DNA of 9,417 nucleotides from an uncultured Ruminococcus sp. (GCA_902778985.1 CACYZS010000033.1:1-9417); one strand, 5' to 3'. Counted from the first letter of the stretch, positions 1 to 6,812 are shown. Translations and numbers: made by a program. The notes: generated from the sequence alone by a model not told the origin.

Positions 1-1
1 G

Positions 2-1189
2 GAAGGAACGCTGGTTCTCTTCGACGAACTCGGCGCCGGAACCGATCCGATCGAGGGTGCGGCGCTCGCCGTTTCGATCCTGGAGGAGGTCAGACGCAAA
101 GGGGCGAGGATCGCCGCGACCACCCACTACGCCGAACTGAAGGCGTACGCGCTGGATACGCCCGGCGTGAAGAACGCTTCGTGCGAATTCGACGTCGACA
201 CGCTTCGCCCGACCTATAAACTGATCGTCGGGACGCCCGGTAAATCCAACGCTTTCGCCATTTCCGAACGGCTGGGACTTCCCGCGTCGGTCGTTTCGGA
301 AGCGAAGGAACGCGTCTCGAAAGAGAATCGCCGTTTTGAAAACGTGATCGAACGGCTTGAGACCGACCGGATCGCGATGGAGCGCAACCGGGAGGAGACC
401 GAACGGCTCCGCCTTGAGTACGAACGCTTCAAACAGGACGCGGAAAAGAGACTGCAGGAGAAGATCGCGGGTTCCGAAAAAGAGATCGAAAAGGAACGCG
501 AACGCGCACGCCAGATGATCGACTCGGCACGCGCGAACAGCGAGTTCGTTTTCAAACAACTGGAAGAGATCCGGAAGAAGCAGGAGAGCGGACAGTTCGC
601 CCGCGAACTTGCCGAAGCCCGCGCCTCGGTGCGCGAGGCGCTGAAGAGAAGCGACGACGTCTACTCGTCCTTCTCCGGCAATTACTCGCTCGACGAGGAA
701 TACGTTCCGCCGCGCCCTTACAAGGTCGGCGACGCAGTCTATCTCGTCCCGTATCACCAGGAGGGCGAGATTACGGCGCTGCCCGGTCCCGACGGTCTTT
801 TCGGCGTACGCGCCGGCATCCTGAAAGCCAAAATGGCGGGGAAGGATCTGAGATTGCTCGACGGAAAGATCAAAGATGCAGTCAAAAAGAAGAAGCCCGC
901 CGTACCGGCGTCTGCCGGCGGTACGCAGAAGAAGGGAACGTCGGAGTTCCGCGTCGAACTCGATATCCGCGGGCGCTACGGCGACGACGGCTGGGACGAG
1001 ACAGACAAATACCTTGATCAGGCGGTTTTGTCCGGGATCGCGACCGTACGGATCGTCCACGGAAAGGGAACCGGAGCGCTTAAAAAGGCGATCTGGGAAC
1101 ACTTAAAGAACGACAGGCGCGTCAAGAGTTTCCGCCTCGGCAACTACGGCGAGGGGGACAGCGGCGTGACCGTCGTCGAACTCAAATAA
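2..1189 (+). CDS. mutS2: MutS2 ATPase/Smr-domain protein, 3' part
   Basis: The 5' end lies outside the window; 395 residues remain in frame from base 2. MutS2 is a MutS paralogue without a mismatch-recognition domain. The family is linked to suppression of recombination and, in Bacillus, to sensing collided ribosomes. The fragment opens with the end of the ABC-type ATPase: a Walker B/D-loop stretch LVLFDELGAGTDP, then the H-loop ATTHYAELK. A charged coiled coil rich in E, R and K follows at about residues 105-225. A KOW-like beta segment (YKVGDAVYLVP, about 240-285) comes next. A Lys/Ala/Pro linker leads to a C-terminal Smr domain at about 315-395, with the LDIRG motif at residue 320 and HGKGTG at residue 353, the conserved putative nuclease motifs. 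It ends normally with TAA, just before a hairpin terminator, and converges on the minus-strand block. The identification is firm; only the N-terminal half cannot be judged. Confidence 0.97.
   Translation, partial: EGTLVLFDELGAGTDPIEGAALAVSILEEVRRKGARIAATTHYAELKAYALDTPGVKNASCEFDVDTLRPTYKLIVGTPGKSNAFAISERLGLPASVVSEAKERVSKENRRFENVIERLETDRIAMERNREETERLRLEYERFKQDAEKRLQEKIAGSEKEIEKERERARQMIDSARANSEFVFKQLEEIRKKQESGQFARELAEARASVREALKRSDDVYSSFSGNYSLDEEYVPPRPYKVGDAVYLVPYHQEGEITALPGPDGLFGVRAGILKAKMAGKDLRLLDGKIKDAVKKKKPAVPASAGGTQKKGTSEFRVELDIRGRYGDDGWDETDKYLDQAVLSGIATVRIVHGKGTGALKKAIWEHLKNDRRVKSFRLGNYGEGDSGVTVVELK
901..925 (+). repeat. Imperfect palindrome inside a mutS2 linker
   Basis: CGTACC-GGC-gtct-GCC-(GGC)-GGTACG can fold as a 9-bp stem with a 3-base bulge. 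It encodes the Ala/Gly/Pro part of the linker between the KOW-like region and the Smr domain and is flanked on both sides by AAGAAG-type lysine codons. It may be chance or a small palindromic insertion; only one copy is seen in the window. Confidence 0.4.
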
Positions 1190-1192
1190 ACA

Positions 1193-1218
1193 ACGCGGCG
1201 AAGGTCACTTCGCCGCGT
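1193..1218. terminator. Bidirectional intrinsic terminator between mutS2 and the PHP gene
   Basis: A perfect 11-bp inverted repeat (ACGCGGCGAAG, loop GTCA, CTTCGCCGCGT) lies in the 36-base gap between two convergent stop codons. On the plus strand it is followed by AATTCTTTTATT. On the minus strand it is followed by TGTTTATTTG. Both T-tracts are interrupted, but the stem is strong and GC-rich. The position, just after both genes, fits a shared terminator for mutS2 and the minus-strand operon. Confidence 0.85.
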
Positions 1219-1225
1219 AATTCTT

Positions 1226-1930
1226 TTATTGTTGTTCCGGAAGTTCCGGCGCCATAATGATTTCGTTTTCGGTCTCGCCCGCTTTGATCGCGGCGAACAT
1301 TTGGTCGATGGTCTCGAACTTCACGTCGGACGAGATCGCGCCGCGTCTCTTTTGCTTGACATTGTGGCAGTCGCTACCGTAAACGGCGGGATGTCCGAAC
1401 AGTTTGGCGTATCCGAGCGCCAGATCGTTTTCCTCGTCGGGGCGATTGGCGTTCAGGACCTCGACAGCGTCAACGTTTTTTGCCAGAATGATCAGATCGC
1501 TGCCCGGCAAACGGAAGGGATGCGCCTGCACGACGTAACCGCCTTCTTTATGTACCCATTTAACGAACTGTTCCACGTTCATAGTCTCGATCTCGGGGTG
1601 CGCGATCATCGTTTCGGGGCTGATGCCGTAGGTCGGGAAGTGGTTCCAACCGTTGTCTTTACACTGGAACTCAAATCCGAACCAGACTTGGAAGCCGATC
1701 TTGTCGCCTTCCTTCTTCGCGTCTTCGTATCCTTTTGCAAAGAGGCGAACCCTCTCTTCCCAGGGAAGTTCGCGCGGAACGGCGCAGTTTCCGTTGAAGA
1801 AATGGTCGGTGACGACGAACCCGGTGTATCCGAGAGAAGCGTAGCGTCTGACGTGCTCGGCACCGGTCGATACCCCGCATTTGCTGACTTGGACGGTGTG
1901 AAGGTGGAGTTCATAGAGGTACTTTTTCAT
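1226..1930 (-). CDS. PHP-domain metal-dependent phosphoesterase
   Basis: This 234-residue protein belongs to the PHP (polymerase and histidinol phosphatase) superfamily, soluble enzymes that hydrolyse phosphoesters with a metal cluster. All the expected metal-ligand motifs are visible: ELHLHT (H9, H11), VTDH (D42, H43), GFEF (E87), QAHPFR (H137) and GSDCH (D187, H189). No second domain is present, so it is a stand-alone PHP protein and not part of a DNA polymerase. The substrate cannot be told from sequence; histidinol phosphate, nucleotides or other small phosphoesters are all possible, and no his genes are nearby. The ATG start has GAAAGG at 1939-1944, 8 bases upstream. It is the last gene of the minus-strand block, 27 bases after rluB, and is followed by the hairpin terminator. 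The family is certain, the specific function unknown. Confidence 0.93.
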   Translation of the reverse strand: MKKYLYELHLHTVQVSKCGVSTGAEHVRRYASLGYTGFVVTDHFFNGNCAVPRELPWEERVRLFAKGYEDAKKEGDKIGFQVWFGFEFQCKDNGWNHFPTYGISPETMIAHPEIETMNVEQFVKWVHKEGGYVVQAHPFRLPGSDLIILAKNVDAVEVLNANRPDEENDLALGYAKLFGHPAVYGSDCHNVKQKRRGAISSDVKFETIDQMFAAIKAGETENEIIMAPELPEQQ

Positions 1931-1957
1931 GGAATATGCCTTTCAGTAAAATAAAAA

Positions 1958-2722
1958 TCAATTGTGTTGTGACGGTTTTTTCTTTCGTGTGTTCGCCGCG
2001 ATCTTTTTTAAGTATTCGATTTCTTCATCGGTCAGATATCTCCAACGACCGACCGAAAGACCGTTGAGTTTCAGTTCGCCGATCGAAACGCGGTTCAGGC
2101 GTTTGACGGTCAACCCCGCCGCCTCGCACATTCTTCGGATCTGCCGGTTTCGTCCTTCGTAAAGATCCATCTTCAGAACCGTTCCGGTCTCGTCGACACG
2201 GTGGACCGTAACGTCGACCGGTAAAATGGGCTTTCCGTCCAGTTCGATCGGGGAACGGAGGATCCGCATCTGTTCGTCGCTCACCTCTCCCGCAACCTTG
2301 ACGCGGTAACTCTTCGGTACGCTGTGGCTCGGATGAATGAGTTTGTTCGCGAGATCGCCGTCGTCGGTGAAGAGCAGCATCCCTTCCGAAACGAGGTCGA
2401 GTCGCCCGACGGGATAAACGCGGACGTGTACGCCGTTTAGCAGTTCTGTCACGCACTTGCGTCCCCGTTCGTCGGTCATACTGGTCAGGTATCCGCGCGG
2501 CTTGTTCAGCATCAGGTACGTATACTCTTTGCGTCTTGCGCGAACGGGCTTCCCCTGATAGAGAACGACGTCGCGATCCGGCGTGATCTTATCGCCGAGA
2601 GCGGCGGGGCGGCCGTTGACGGTCACTTCTCCCGCCTCGATTGCCGCTTCCGCCGCGCGTCTTGACATGATCCCGCAGTCTGAAAAGTATTTTTGGATCC
2701 TGATCTGTTCTTTGTCGGTCAT
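1958..2722 (-). CDS. rluB: 23S rRNA pseudouridine synthase, RluB/RsuA family
   Basis: This 254-residue enzyme isomerises a uridine in rRNA to pseudouridine during ribosome maturation. An S4 RNA-binding domain occupies about residues 7-55 (IRIQKYFSDCGIMSRRAAE). The catalytic domain follows, with LNKPRGYLTS at 72-81 and the family signature GRLDLVSEG at 106-114; D109 is the expected catalytic aspartate. YEGRNRQIRRMCEAAG (188-203) is the conserved C-terminal motif of the RsuA/RluB/RluE/RluF group. The tail is basic (TRKKKP). RluB, acting on 23S helix 89 (U2605 in E. coli numbering), is the usual Bacillota member next to scpAB and a carboxypeptidase, but RsuA-type specificity cannot be excluded from sequence alone. 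The ATG overlaps the carboxypeptidase stop as ATGA, which suggests translational coupling. AAGGGA about 10 bases upstream, inside the preceding gene, can serve as ribosome binding site. Confidence 0.93.
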   Translation of the reverse strand: MTDKEQIRIQKYFSDCGIMSRRAAEAAIEAGEVTVNGRPAALGDKITPDRDVVLYQGKPVRARRKEYTYLMLNKPRGYLTSMTDERGRKCVTELLNGVHVRVYPVGRLDLVSEGMLLFTDDGDLANKLIHPSHSVPKSYRVKVAGEVSDEQMRILRSPIELDGKPILPVDVTVHRVDETGTVLKMDLYEGRNRQIRRMCEAAGLTVKRLNRVSIGELKLNGLSVGRWRYLTDEEIEYLKKIAANTRKKKPSQHN

Positions 2723-3831
2723 TTGTGAAACAGTCCCTTTTTGGTTTTGATCAACTCGACCGCGTCGGTCGCGACGAGGGGGGAATATCCGACGGTTTTT
2801 CCGTTCATTCTGTATACGATCGAGCCGACGATCTGCCCCTTCGCGATCGGAGCGGCAAGAAACCTTGAAAGCCGGATCTCGCGTTTCGGCAGGTCGACGC
2901 CCGTCGGCAGGGCAAGCGAGATCTCTTCGGCGTTGGTCACGCGAAGACGTTCCTTATCGCCGCCGACGACGGGGCAGTCGAAGACGTATTCGCCCGCCTT
3001 CAGGAGCGTTTTCGTTTCGATCAATGAAAAGCCGAAATCAAGCAGCGCGGCGTGATCGTTCCAGTCGTCCGGGGCGTTCAGAGTGACCGAGATCAGGGTG
3101 ATCCCGTCGCGTTCCGCCGCACCGACAAGGCATCTGCCGCTCTTCTTGGTGAACCCGGTCTTCACACCGATACAGTCGGGACAGAGGTTCAGCAGTTGGT
3201 TGTGATTGTTTAGATACCGTTGCCCGCCGTCGGGGGAAGGGATCGTGTACCGCTTGGTCGAGACGATCTCGCGAAAGGTATCGTCTTCGAGCGCCGCTGC
3301 GGCGATGATCGCCAGGTCCCGCGCCGTGGAGTAGTGCTCGGGGGCGTCAAGACCGTGCGGGTTACAAAAGTGCGAGTTTTCAAGCCCGAGTTCGCGTGAG
3401 ACCGCGTTCATCCTGTCGGCAAAGGCGTCGATCGAACCGGCGTTGGTCACGGCGAGCGCCGCCGCGGCGTCGTTTGCGCTCGCGAGCAGCAGCCCGTAGA
3501 GCAGATCGCGCACTGATAGCGTCTCGCCTGCTTTGAGGTACAGGGAGGAACCCTCGATCCCGCACGCCTCGCGCGGGATCGTAACGGTCCTGTTAAGGTC
3601 GGGTTCGCTACGAAGGACGGTCAAGGCGGTCACGATCTTGGTAGTACTGGCGATCGGGCGGCGAAGGTCCGCATTCTTTGTAAAAAGGACCGAACCCGTC
3701 GCCGGGTGATACAGGATCGCAGACGCGGCGGATACGCCCGGCGCTCTCGTGGGTTCCGCCGCCGAAGCGGGGAAGGCGAGAACACCGAGAGAAAGGATCA
3801 GCCAGCAGATCAGAACGCTCTTGAAACGCAC
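2719..3831 (-). CDS. D-alanyl-D-alanine carboxypeptidase (peptidase S11, DacB/DacF type)
   Basis: This secreted low-molecular-weight penicillin-binding protein removes the terminal D-Ala from peptidoglycan stem peptides. It has 370 residues. An N-terminal signal peptide runs over about 1-24 (basic start, hydrophobic stretch VLICWLILSLGVLAF, ASA cleavage motif). All three active-site motifs are present: STTK (S62 nucleophile, K65), SAN (S118-N120) and KTG (224-226). The beta-rich PBP5-type C-terminal domain covers about 275-355. The protein stops soon after it, with no obvious amphipathic or transmembrane anchor, so membrane attachment is uncertain. The start is GTG, supported by AAGGAG 10 bases upstream at 3842-3847. 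It lies after gerW and overlaps rluB by 4 bases. In Bacillus the neighbouring homologue dacB acts on the spore cortex; whether this is DacB-like or DacF-like cannot be settled here, so no symbol is given. Confidence 0.95.
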   Translation of the reverse strand: MRFKSVLICWLILSLGVLAFPASAAEPTRAPGVSAASAILYHPATGSVLFTKNADLRRPIASTTKIVTALTVLRSEPDLNRTVTIPREACGIEGSSLYLKAGETLSVRDLLYGLLLASANDAAAALAVTNAGSIDAFADRMNAVSRELGLENSHFCNPHGLDAPEHYSTARDLAIIAAAALEDDTFREIVSTKRYTIPSPDGGQRYLNNHNQLLNLCPDCIGVKTGFTKKSGRCLVGAAERDGITLISVTLNAPDDWNDHAALLDFGFSLIETKTLLKAGEYVFDCPVVGGDKERLRVTNAEEISLALPTGVDLPKREIRLSRFLAAPIAKGQIVGSIVYRMNGKTVGYSPLVATDAVELIKTKKGLFHK

Positions 3832-3841
3832 GGGAAAAGGT

Positions 3842-3847
3842 CTCCTT
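3842..3847 (-). promoter_or_regulatory. Ribosome binding site fixing a GTG start of the carboxypeptidase
   Basis: AAGGAG on the minus strand lies 10 bases before the GTG at 3829-3831. The signal peptide begins directly at this GTG, and no ATG in the frame gives a complete signal sequence, so the non-ATG start is well supported. Confidence 0.75.
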
Positions 3848-3901
3848 CGTTTGAAGTTTCGCCTTTATTGTCCCCGTCACGCGTTTCGGTCATTCGTGAT
3901 C

Positions 3902-4396
3902 TTATTCGCCTTCTTCTTCCACGTCTTCCGCCGGTTCGTCAAACGCTTCGTCCTGTGCGGCTTCGGTTTGCTTTTTCTTTTTCTTGTCGGCAAAGAAGGA
4001 TTTCACCTTCTCGGCGATGGCCGGGACCTGCTCGACAAGTTTGGTGAAGGTGTCGTTCGACGCTTCGTTTACGATCGGGAGAACCGAGACCTTTCCCTCG
4101 ACCGAGATGACGAGAAACGCCACCGGGACGAGCGAAACGCCGGTCCCGCCGCCGCCGCCGAAGTTGGGTTTGCCTTCCGAGTATTCCTTGACGTCGGGTT
4201 TTGCTTTCAGTTTCTTACCGTAATCAAGACCGCCGCCGACGAAACCCATCGAGAGTTTCGAGACGGGGATCACGGTCACGCCCGAAGCCGTCACGATCGG
4301 AGAGCCGACGATGGTCTCGGAGTCCGAGAGTTCCTTCAAACTCTTCAGCGAGTTGCCGATCAGTTCGGAGAGATTGGAGTTTTCCTTGATTTCCAT
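3902..4396 (-). CDS. gerW: GerW/YtfJ family sporulation protein
   Basis: This 164-residue protein matches the GerW (YtfJ) family, conserved in endospore formers; in Bacillus subtilis ytfJ is expressed in the forespore and needed for normal germination. Its molecular activity is not known. The N-terminal helix (residues 6-24) is followed by the family core ETIVGSPIVTASGVTVIPVS (27-46). A glycine-rich loop follows (GFVGGGLDYG, then NFGGGGGTG, about 51-87) and a hydrophobic strand VSLVPVAFLVISV (87-99). The C-terminus is a lysine run (139-142) and a very acidic tail, both poorly conserved in such proteins. There is no signal peptide or transmembrane helix. The ATG has AAAGGAAA a few bases upstream. 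It sits between the DUF2953 gene and the carboxypeptidase, with gaps of 42 and 70 bases, the largest in the operon. I see no clear forespore promoter in them. Confidence 0.93.
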   Translation of the reverse strand: MEIKENSNLSELIGNSLKSLKELSDSETIVGSPIVTASGVTVIPVSKLSMGFVGGGLDYGKKLKAKPDVKEYSEGKPNFGGGGGTGVSLVPVAFLVISVEGKVSVLPIVNEASNDTFTKLVEQVPAIAEKVKSFFADKKKKKQTEAAQDEAFDEPAEDVEEEGE

Positions 4397-4438
4397 TGTA
4401 TCGTTTCCTTTCGGGAAAAATAAACTGTTTGAGATTGG

Positions 4439-5029
4439 TTAAATCGTGTTCAGGAAGCGGAACTTGAGATACGTGAACAAATGCAGAACCAGAAGGATGT
4501 TGATGTCGAAGGTGGTTTTCCCGCCGACGAAATCGGCGCGCACGTCAACGACGTCACGGTTTTTGGTCTTGACCGTCGCGATGTTGCGGTCGATCACTTC
4601 AAGCAGGGCGGCAAGCCCCGTGCTGACGGCGCCGTAGAGCATGGCTGTTTTTGCGGCGTCGTCGGTGCCGACCGTGACCACGACGCGCCGCGTTTTGAGC
4701 GTCAGAACGTCGGGAAGACGGTTGAAGAGCCGACCGAGGATGCGGGTGATGCGTTCGATCTTCCACGAGACGAAGACGGGTTTTCCTTCCTTTTTGACAG
4801 CCTTGTCGGTCTCGTCCTGAAACAGACCGTTCCCGAGCAATTCTTCCGAAAGAAGCGAGGAGTCCTCGTCGTCGGAGTTGAGGTTGAAGCGAAGGAACAG
4901 CCAGTAAGCGTATGCGGAAAAGGTCTTTTCGTTGTAGATGACGCGCACGCGGATCCTCGAATGGAGCAGCAGAGCGATCAGGAGAACGATCGATGCGATC
5001 ACGATCATAACGATCAGCGCCGGATGCAT
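4439..5029 (-). CDS. DUF2953 domain membrane protein (YtfI-like)
   Basis: This 196-residue protein has one N-terminal membrane helix at about 5-22 (LIVMIVIASIVLLIALLLHS), then a short basic segment (RIRVRVIYN) and a beta-strand region. A variable acidic linker lies at 50-85. The C-terminal part contains VGTDDAAKTAMLYGAV (120-135), the most recognisable DUF2953 signature, and a final hydrophobic stretch near 178-195 (INILLVLHLFTYLKF). The function of DUF2953 is unknown. Its partner is telling: in Bacillus subtilis the DUF2953 gene ytfI is next to ytfJ, and here too it lies directly upstream of gerW, which suggests a shared sporulation-related role. The ATG start has AAAGGAG 8 bases upstream, and the gene follows scpB by 33 bases. 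The family call rests on recognised motifs plus context and is good but less certain than its neighbours. Confidence 0.85.
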   Translation of the reverse strand: MHPALIVMIVIASIVLLIALLLHSRIRVRVIYNEKTFSAYAYWLFLRFNLNSDDEDSSLLSEELLGNGLFQDETDKAVKKEGKPVFVSWKIERITRILGRLFNRLPDVLTLKTRRVVVTVGTDDAAKTAMLYGAVSTGLAALLEVIDRNIATVKTKNRDVVDVRADFVGGKTTFDINILLVLHLFTYLKFRFLNTI

Positions 5030-5062
5030 ACGGTCATCTCCTTTCGGTTTGAGTTATGTGCG

Positions 5063-5941
5063 TCAGTCTTCTTTTCCGAAGATCAGTTCGGGCGTCGCTT
5101 CGGTCAGATCGTCGTCGTAGGCGTGTTGCGTCACGGTCTCGGACGGGGCGAAGGGAAGACCCGGTTCGTCGTCGGCGGTGAATTCGGGTTCCTCGCCTTC
5201 GGGAACCTCTTCCGTCGCCGCGGCTTCCTCGGCGGTCTCCGCTTTCGGTTCGTTTTCAAACGCGGCTCTTGCTTCCGCGTCCTCGATTGTCAGTTGGTTG
5301 GGATCGATCTCCTCGGCGTCGAAACGGTCTTGCACTGTCTGGAAGACCGCGGCGATCTCGTCGTTTGGAAGATCGGGCAACTGGTCGATCGAGTCAAGCC
5401 CGAAACAGCGCAGGAAAGAAGAGGTCGTACCGAACAGAACGGGGCGTCCCGGCGCGTCGAGTCGACCTTTCGCTTCGATCAGACCCCGTTCGACGAGCGA
5501 GGAGACGGCGTAGGAACTGTCCACGCCGCGTACCGCGTCGATATAGGCGCGGGTGACCGGCTGATGGTACGCGACGATCGCAAGGGTCTCCAGCGTGGAC
5601 GCGGAGAGCGTACCGTTGCGACGGATGCCGAGCGCGTATCGGATATACGCGAGGTACTCCGCCTTGGTACAGAGTTGACACTCGTCGTCAAGAGCGAGCA
5701 GGATCACGCCGCGCGGCACCTTGGAATGGTTGTACTTTTCGGCGTATTCCTTTACGGTCTTGCGAATGATTGGAGCGGTCAGATCAAATGTCTTCGCCAG
5801 CGCCTCGTAGGACACGGGGTGTCCGGCGGCGAACAGGATTGCCTCGATCGCTTCTTCGTAACTTTTCGGTTCTTCAAGCGGGCGGTTTTCCGGCTTCTCT
5901 TTGCGTTCGTTCTCGTTCTCCCCGAGTCCGGGAAGATCCAT
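5063..5941 (-). CDS. scpB: Chromosome segregation and condensation protein ScpB
   Basis: ScpB dimers bind the kleisin ScpA and, with SMC, form the bacterial condensin that organises and separates chromosomes. The paired winged-helix core is recognisable from YEEAIEAILFAAGHPVSYEA, through TLETLAIVAYHQPVTRAYID and VRGVDSSYAVSSLVERGLIE, to GRPVLFGTTSSFLRCFGL. The ATG at 5941 is chosen because AGGAG at 5945-5949 precedes it, although only 3 bases away, and it lies 10 bases after the scpA stop. Longer forms starting with ATG at 5983 or GTG at 5995 would overlap scpA and add up to 18 low-complexity residues; they have weaker ribosome binding sites. At 292 residues it is clearly longer than typical ScpB (around 190-200). 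The excess is a charged N-terminal stretch and an Asp/Glu-rich C-terminal tail of about 100 residues without a recognised domain. Confidence 0.95.
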   Translation of the reverse strand: MDLPGLGENENERKEKPENRPLEEPKSYEEAIEAILFAAGHPVSYEALAKTFDLTAPIIRKTVKEYAEKYNHSKVPRGVILLALDDECQLCTKAEYLAYIRYALGIRRNGTLSASTLETLAIVAYHQPVTRAYIDAVRGVDSSYAVSSLVERGLIEAKGRLDAPGRPVLFGTTSSFLRCFGLDSIDQLPDLPNDEIAAVFQTVQDRFDAEEIDPNQLTIEDAEARAAFENEPKAETAEEAAATEEVPEGEEPEFTADDEPGLPFAPSETVTQHAYDDDLTEATPELIFGKED

Positions 5942-5944
5942 ACG

Positions 5945-5949
5945 CTCCT
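5945..5949 (-). promoter_or_regulatory. Ribosome binding site supporting the scpB start
   Basis: AGGAG on the minus strand lies between the scpA stop (5952-5954) and ATG 5941. The 3-base spacing is shorter than usual, so the upstream starts at 5983 and 5995 remain possible. Confidence 0.5.
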
Positions 5950-5951
5950 GT

Positions 5952-6788
5952 TCAGGCGCCGGCGCCGTCTTGTTCTTCTTCATACTCGTATTCACTCACA
6001 TTTCCGTCGATCGACGGTTGATAATCGGGATTGAGACGGAAGCGGATGCGAAGTCCGCCCGTGTCGGGTTCCAAAAAGATCTCGTCGCTCTCGTCGGGTT
6101 CAACGCCGGTGTTGTCCTCGGTAATGACGATCCGCTGCAATTTGACCAGTTCGAGAATACCGATGAACCGTGCGAGCAATTCCGATCGGTTTTCCGCGTC
6201 TTTCAGAAGAAAGAAGAGCGAGGCTGACTCCTGGATCTCCAAAATATCCATGATCTCGTCGATCTTTTCTTCGACCGAAACCACGCGGCGTTTGATCAGG
6301 GGATCGAACACCGTCTGCGGCGGCTGCTCGGAGGATTTGAAGCGGGCGAGCAGGACGTTCAGGGCTTTTGTCAGAAGCCCGGTGTCCAGACCGAGCGGGA
6401 AGCCGTTTTCGGGCGGGATCTCGTCGTTATCCTTGACCATACGCCCGGAGTATTCCTCGTAAAGCGGCTTGAGTTCCGCCGCGGCTTCCTTTGCCTGTTG
6501 GAGCAGTAGAAGGGCGTCGGCGAGTTCTTTGCGCGGGTCTTCCTGATCGTCCCCCGTGCGCGGAAGAAGCATTTTCGCCTTGATCGCCATCAGTTCCGAC
6601 GCCATGACGATAAACTCTCCCGCGACGTCCATATCCATCCGTTCCGCCTCGGCAAGATAGTCGAGGTACTGGCGACAGATCAGGGCGATCGGGATATCGG
6701 TAATGTCAACTTTGTTCTTCTGGCATAGCGAAAGAAGCAGGTCGAGCGGCCCTTCGAACTGTTCGAGTTTGTAGGTCGGTTCACTCAT
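5952..6788 (-). CDS. scpA: Segregation and condensation protein ScpA (kleisin)
   Basis: ScpA is the kleisin that bridges the SMC heads and recruits the ScpB dimer. The 278-residue protein begins with the hallmark FEGPLDLLLSLCQKNKVDIT (11-30) and IPIALICRQYLDYL (32-45). DVAGEFIVMASELMAIKAKMLLPR (54-77) belongs to the SMC-binding N-terminal helical domain. A variable middle part follows. The C-terminal winged helix is at about 170-225, with VSVEEKIDEIMDIL and FIGILELVKLQRI. It ends in an extra acidic tail (SEYEYEEEQDGAGA). Length is slightly above the usual 240-260. The ATG has AAAGGAG at 6797-6803, 8 bases upstream. It lies 24 bases after the M50 protease and just before scpB, the order found in most Bacillota. 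The two genes are almost certainly made together and probably translationally coupled. Confidence 0.97.
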   Translation of the reverse strand: MSEPTYKLEQFEGPLDLLLSLCQKNKVDITDIPIALICRQYLDYLAEAERMDMDVAGEFIVMASELMAIKAKMLLPRTGDDQEDPRKELADALLLLQQAKEAAAELKPLYEEYSGRMVKDNDEIPPENGFPLGLDTGLLTKALNVLLARFKSSEQPPQTVFDPLIKRRVVSVEEKIDEIMDILEIQESASLFFLLKDAENRSELLARFIGILELVKLQRIVITEDNTGVEPDESDEIFLEPDTGGLRIRFRLNPDYQPSIDGNVSEYEYEEEQDGAGA

Positions 6789-6812
6789 ACGGAGCGCTCC
6801 TTTCGCGGTTTT

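Noticed and set aside
1229..1954. A 241-codon plus-strand open frame opposite the PHP gene
   Set aside because: It mirrors the PHP gene codon by codon; the minus-strand product has all PHP motifs and a ribosome binding site, the plus-strand one has neither.
3832..3901. Possible promoter or terminator in the 70-base gap between gerW and the carboxypeptidase gene
   Set aside because: I find no convincing -35/-10 pair, forespore sigma-factor consensus or stable hairpin with a T-tract; only the AAGGAG ribosome binding site is clear.
3749..4423. A 224-codon plus-strand open frame opposite gerW
   Set aside because: Antisense shadow of gerW and the start of the carboxypeptidase gene; no domain or start signal.
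5955..5972. Tandem GGCGCC motif at the scpA-scpB junction
   Set aside because: It is short and encodes the Asp-Gly-Ala-Gly-Ala end of ScpA; a coding coincidence in GC-rich DNA.
4481..6034. A 517-codon open frame on the plus strand opposite DUF2953, scpB and the end of scpA
   Set aside because: It is antisense to three recognised genes, has no good ribosome binding site and shows no recognisable domain; its Val/Gly/Arg/Asp-rich content is what the complement of GC-rich coding DNA gives.
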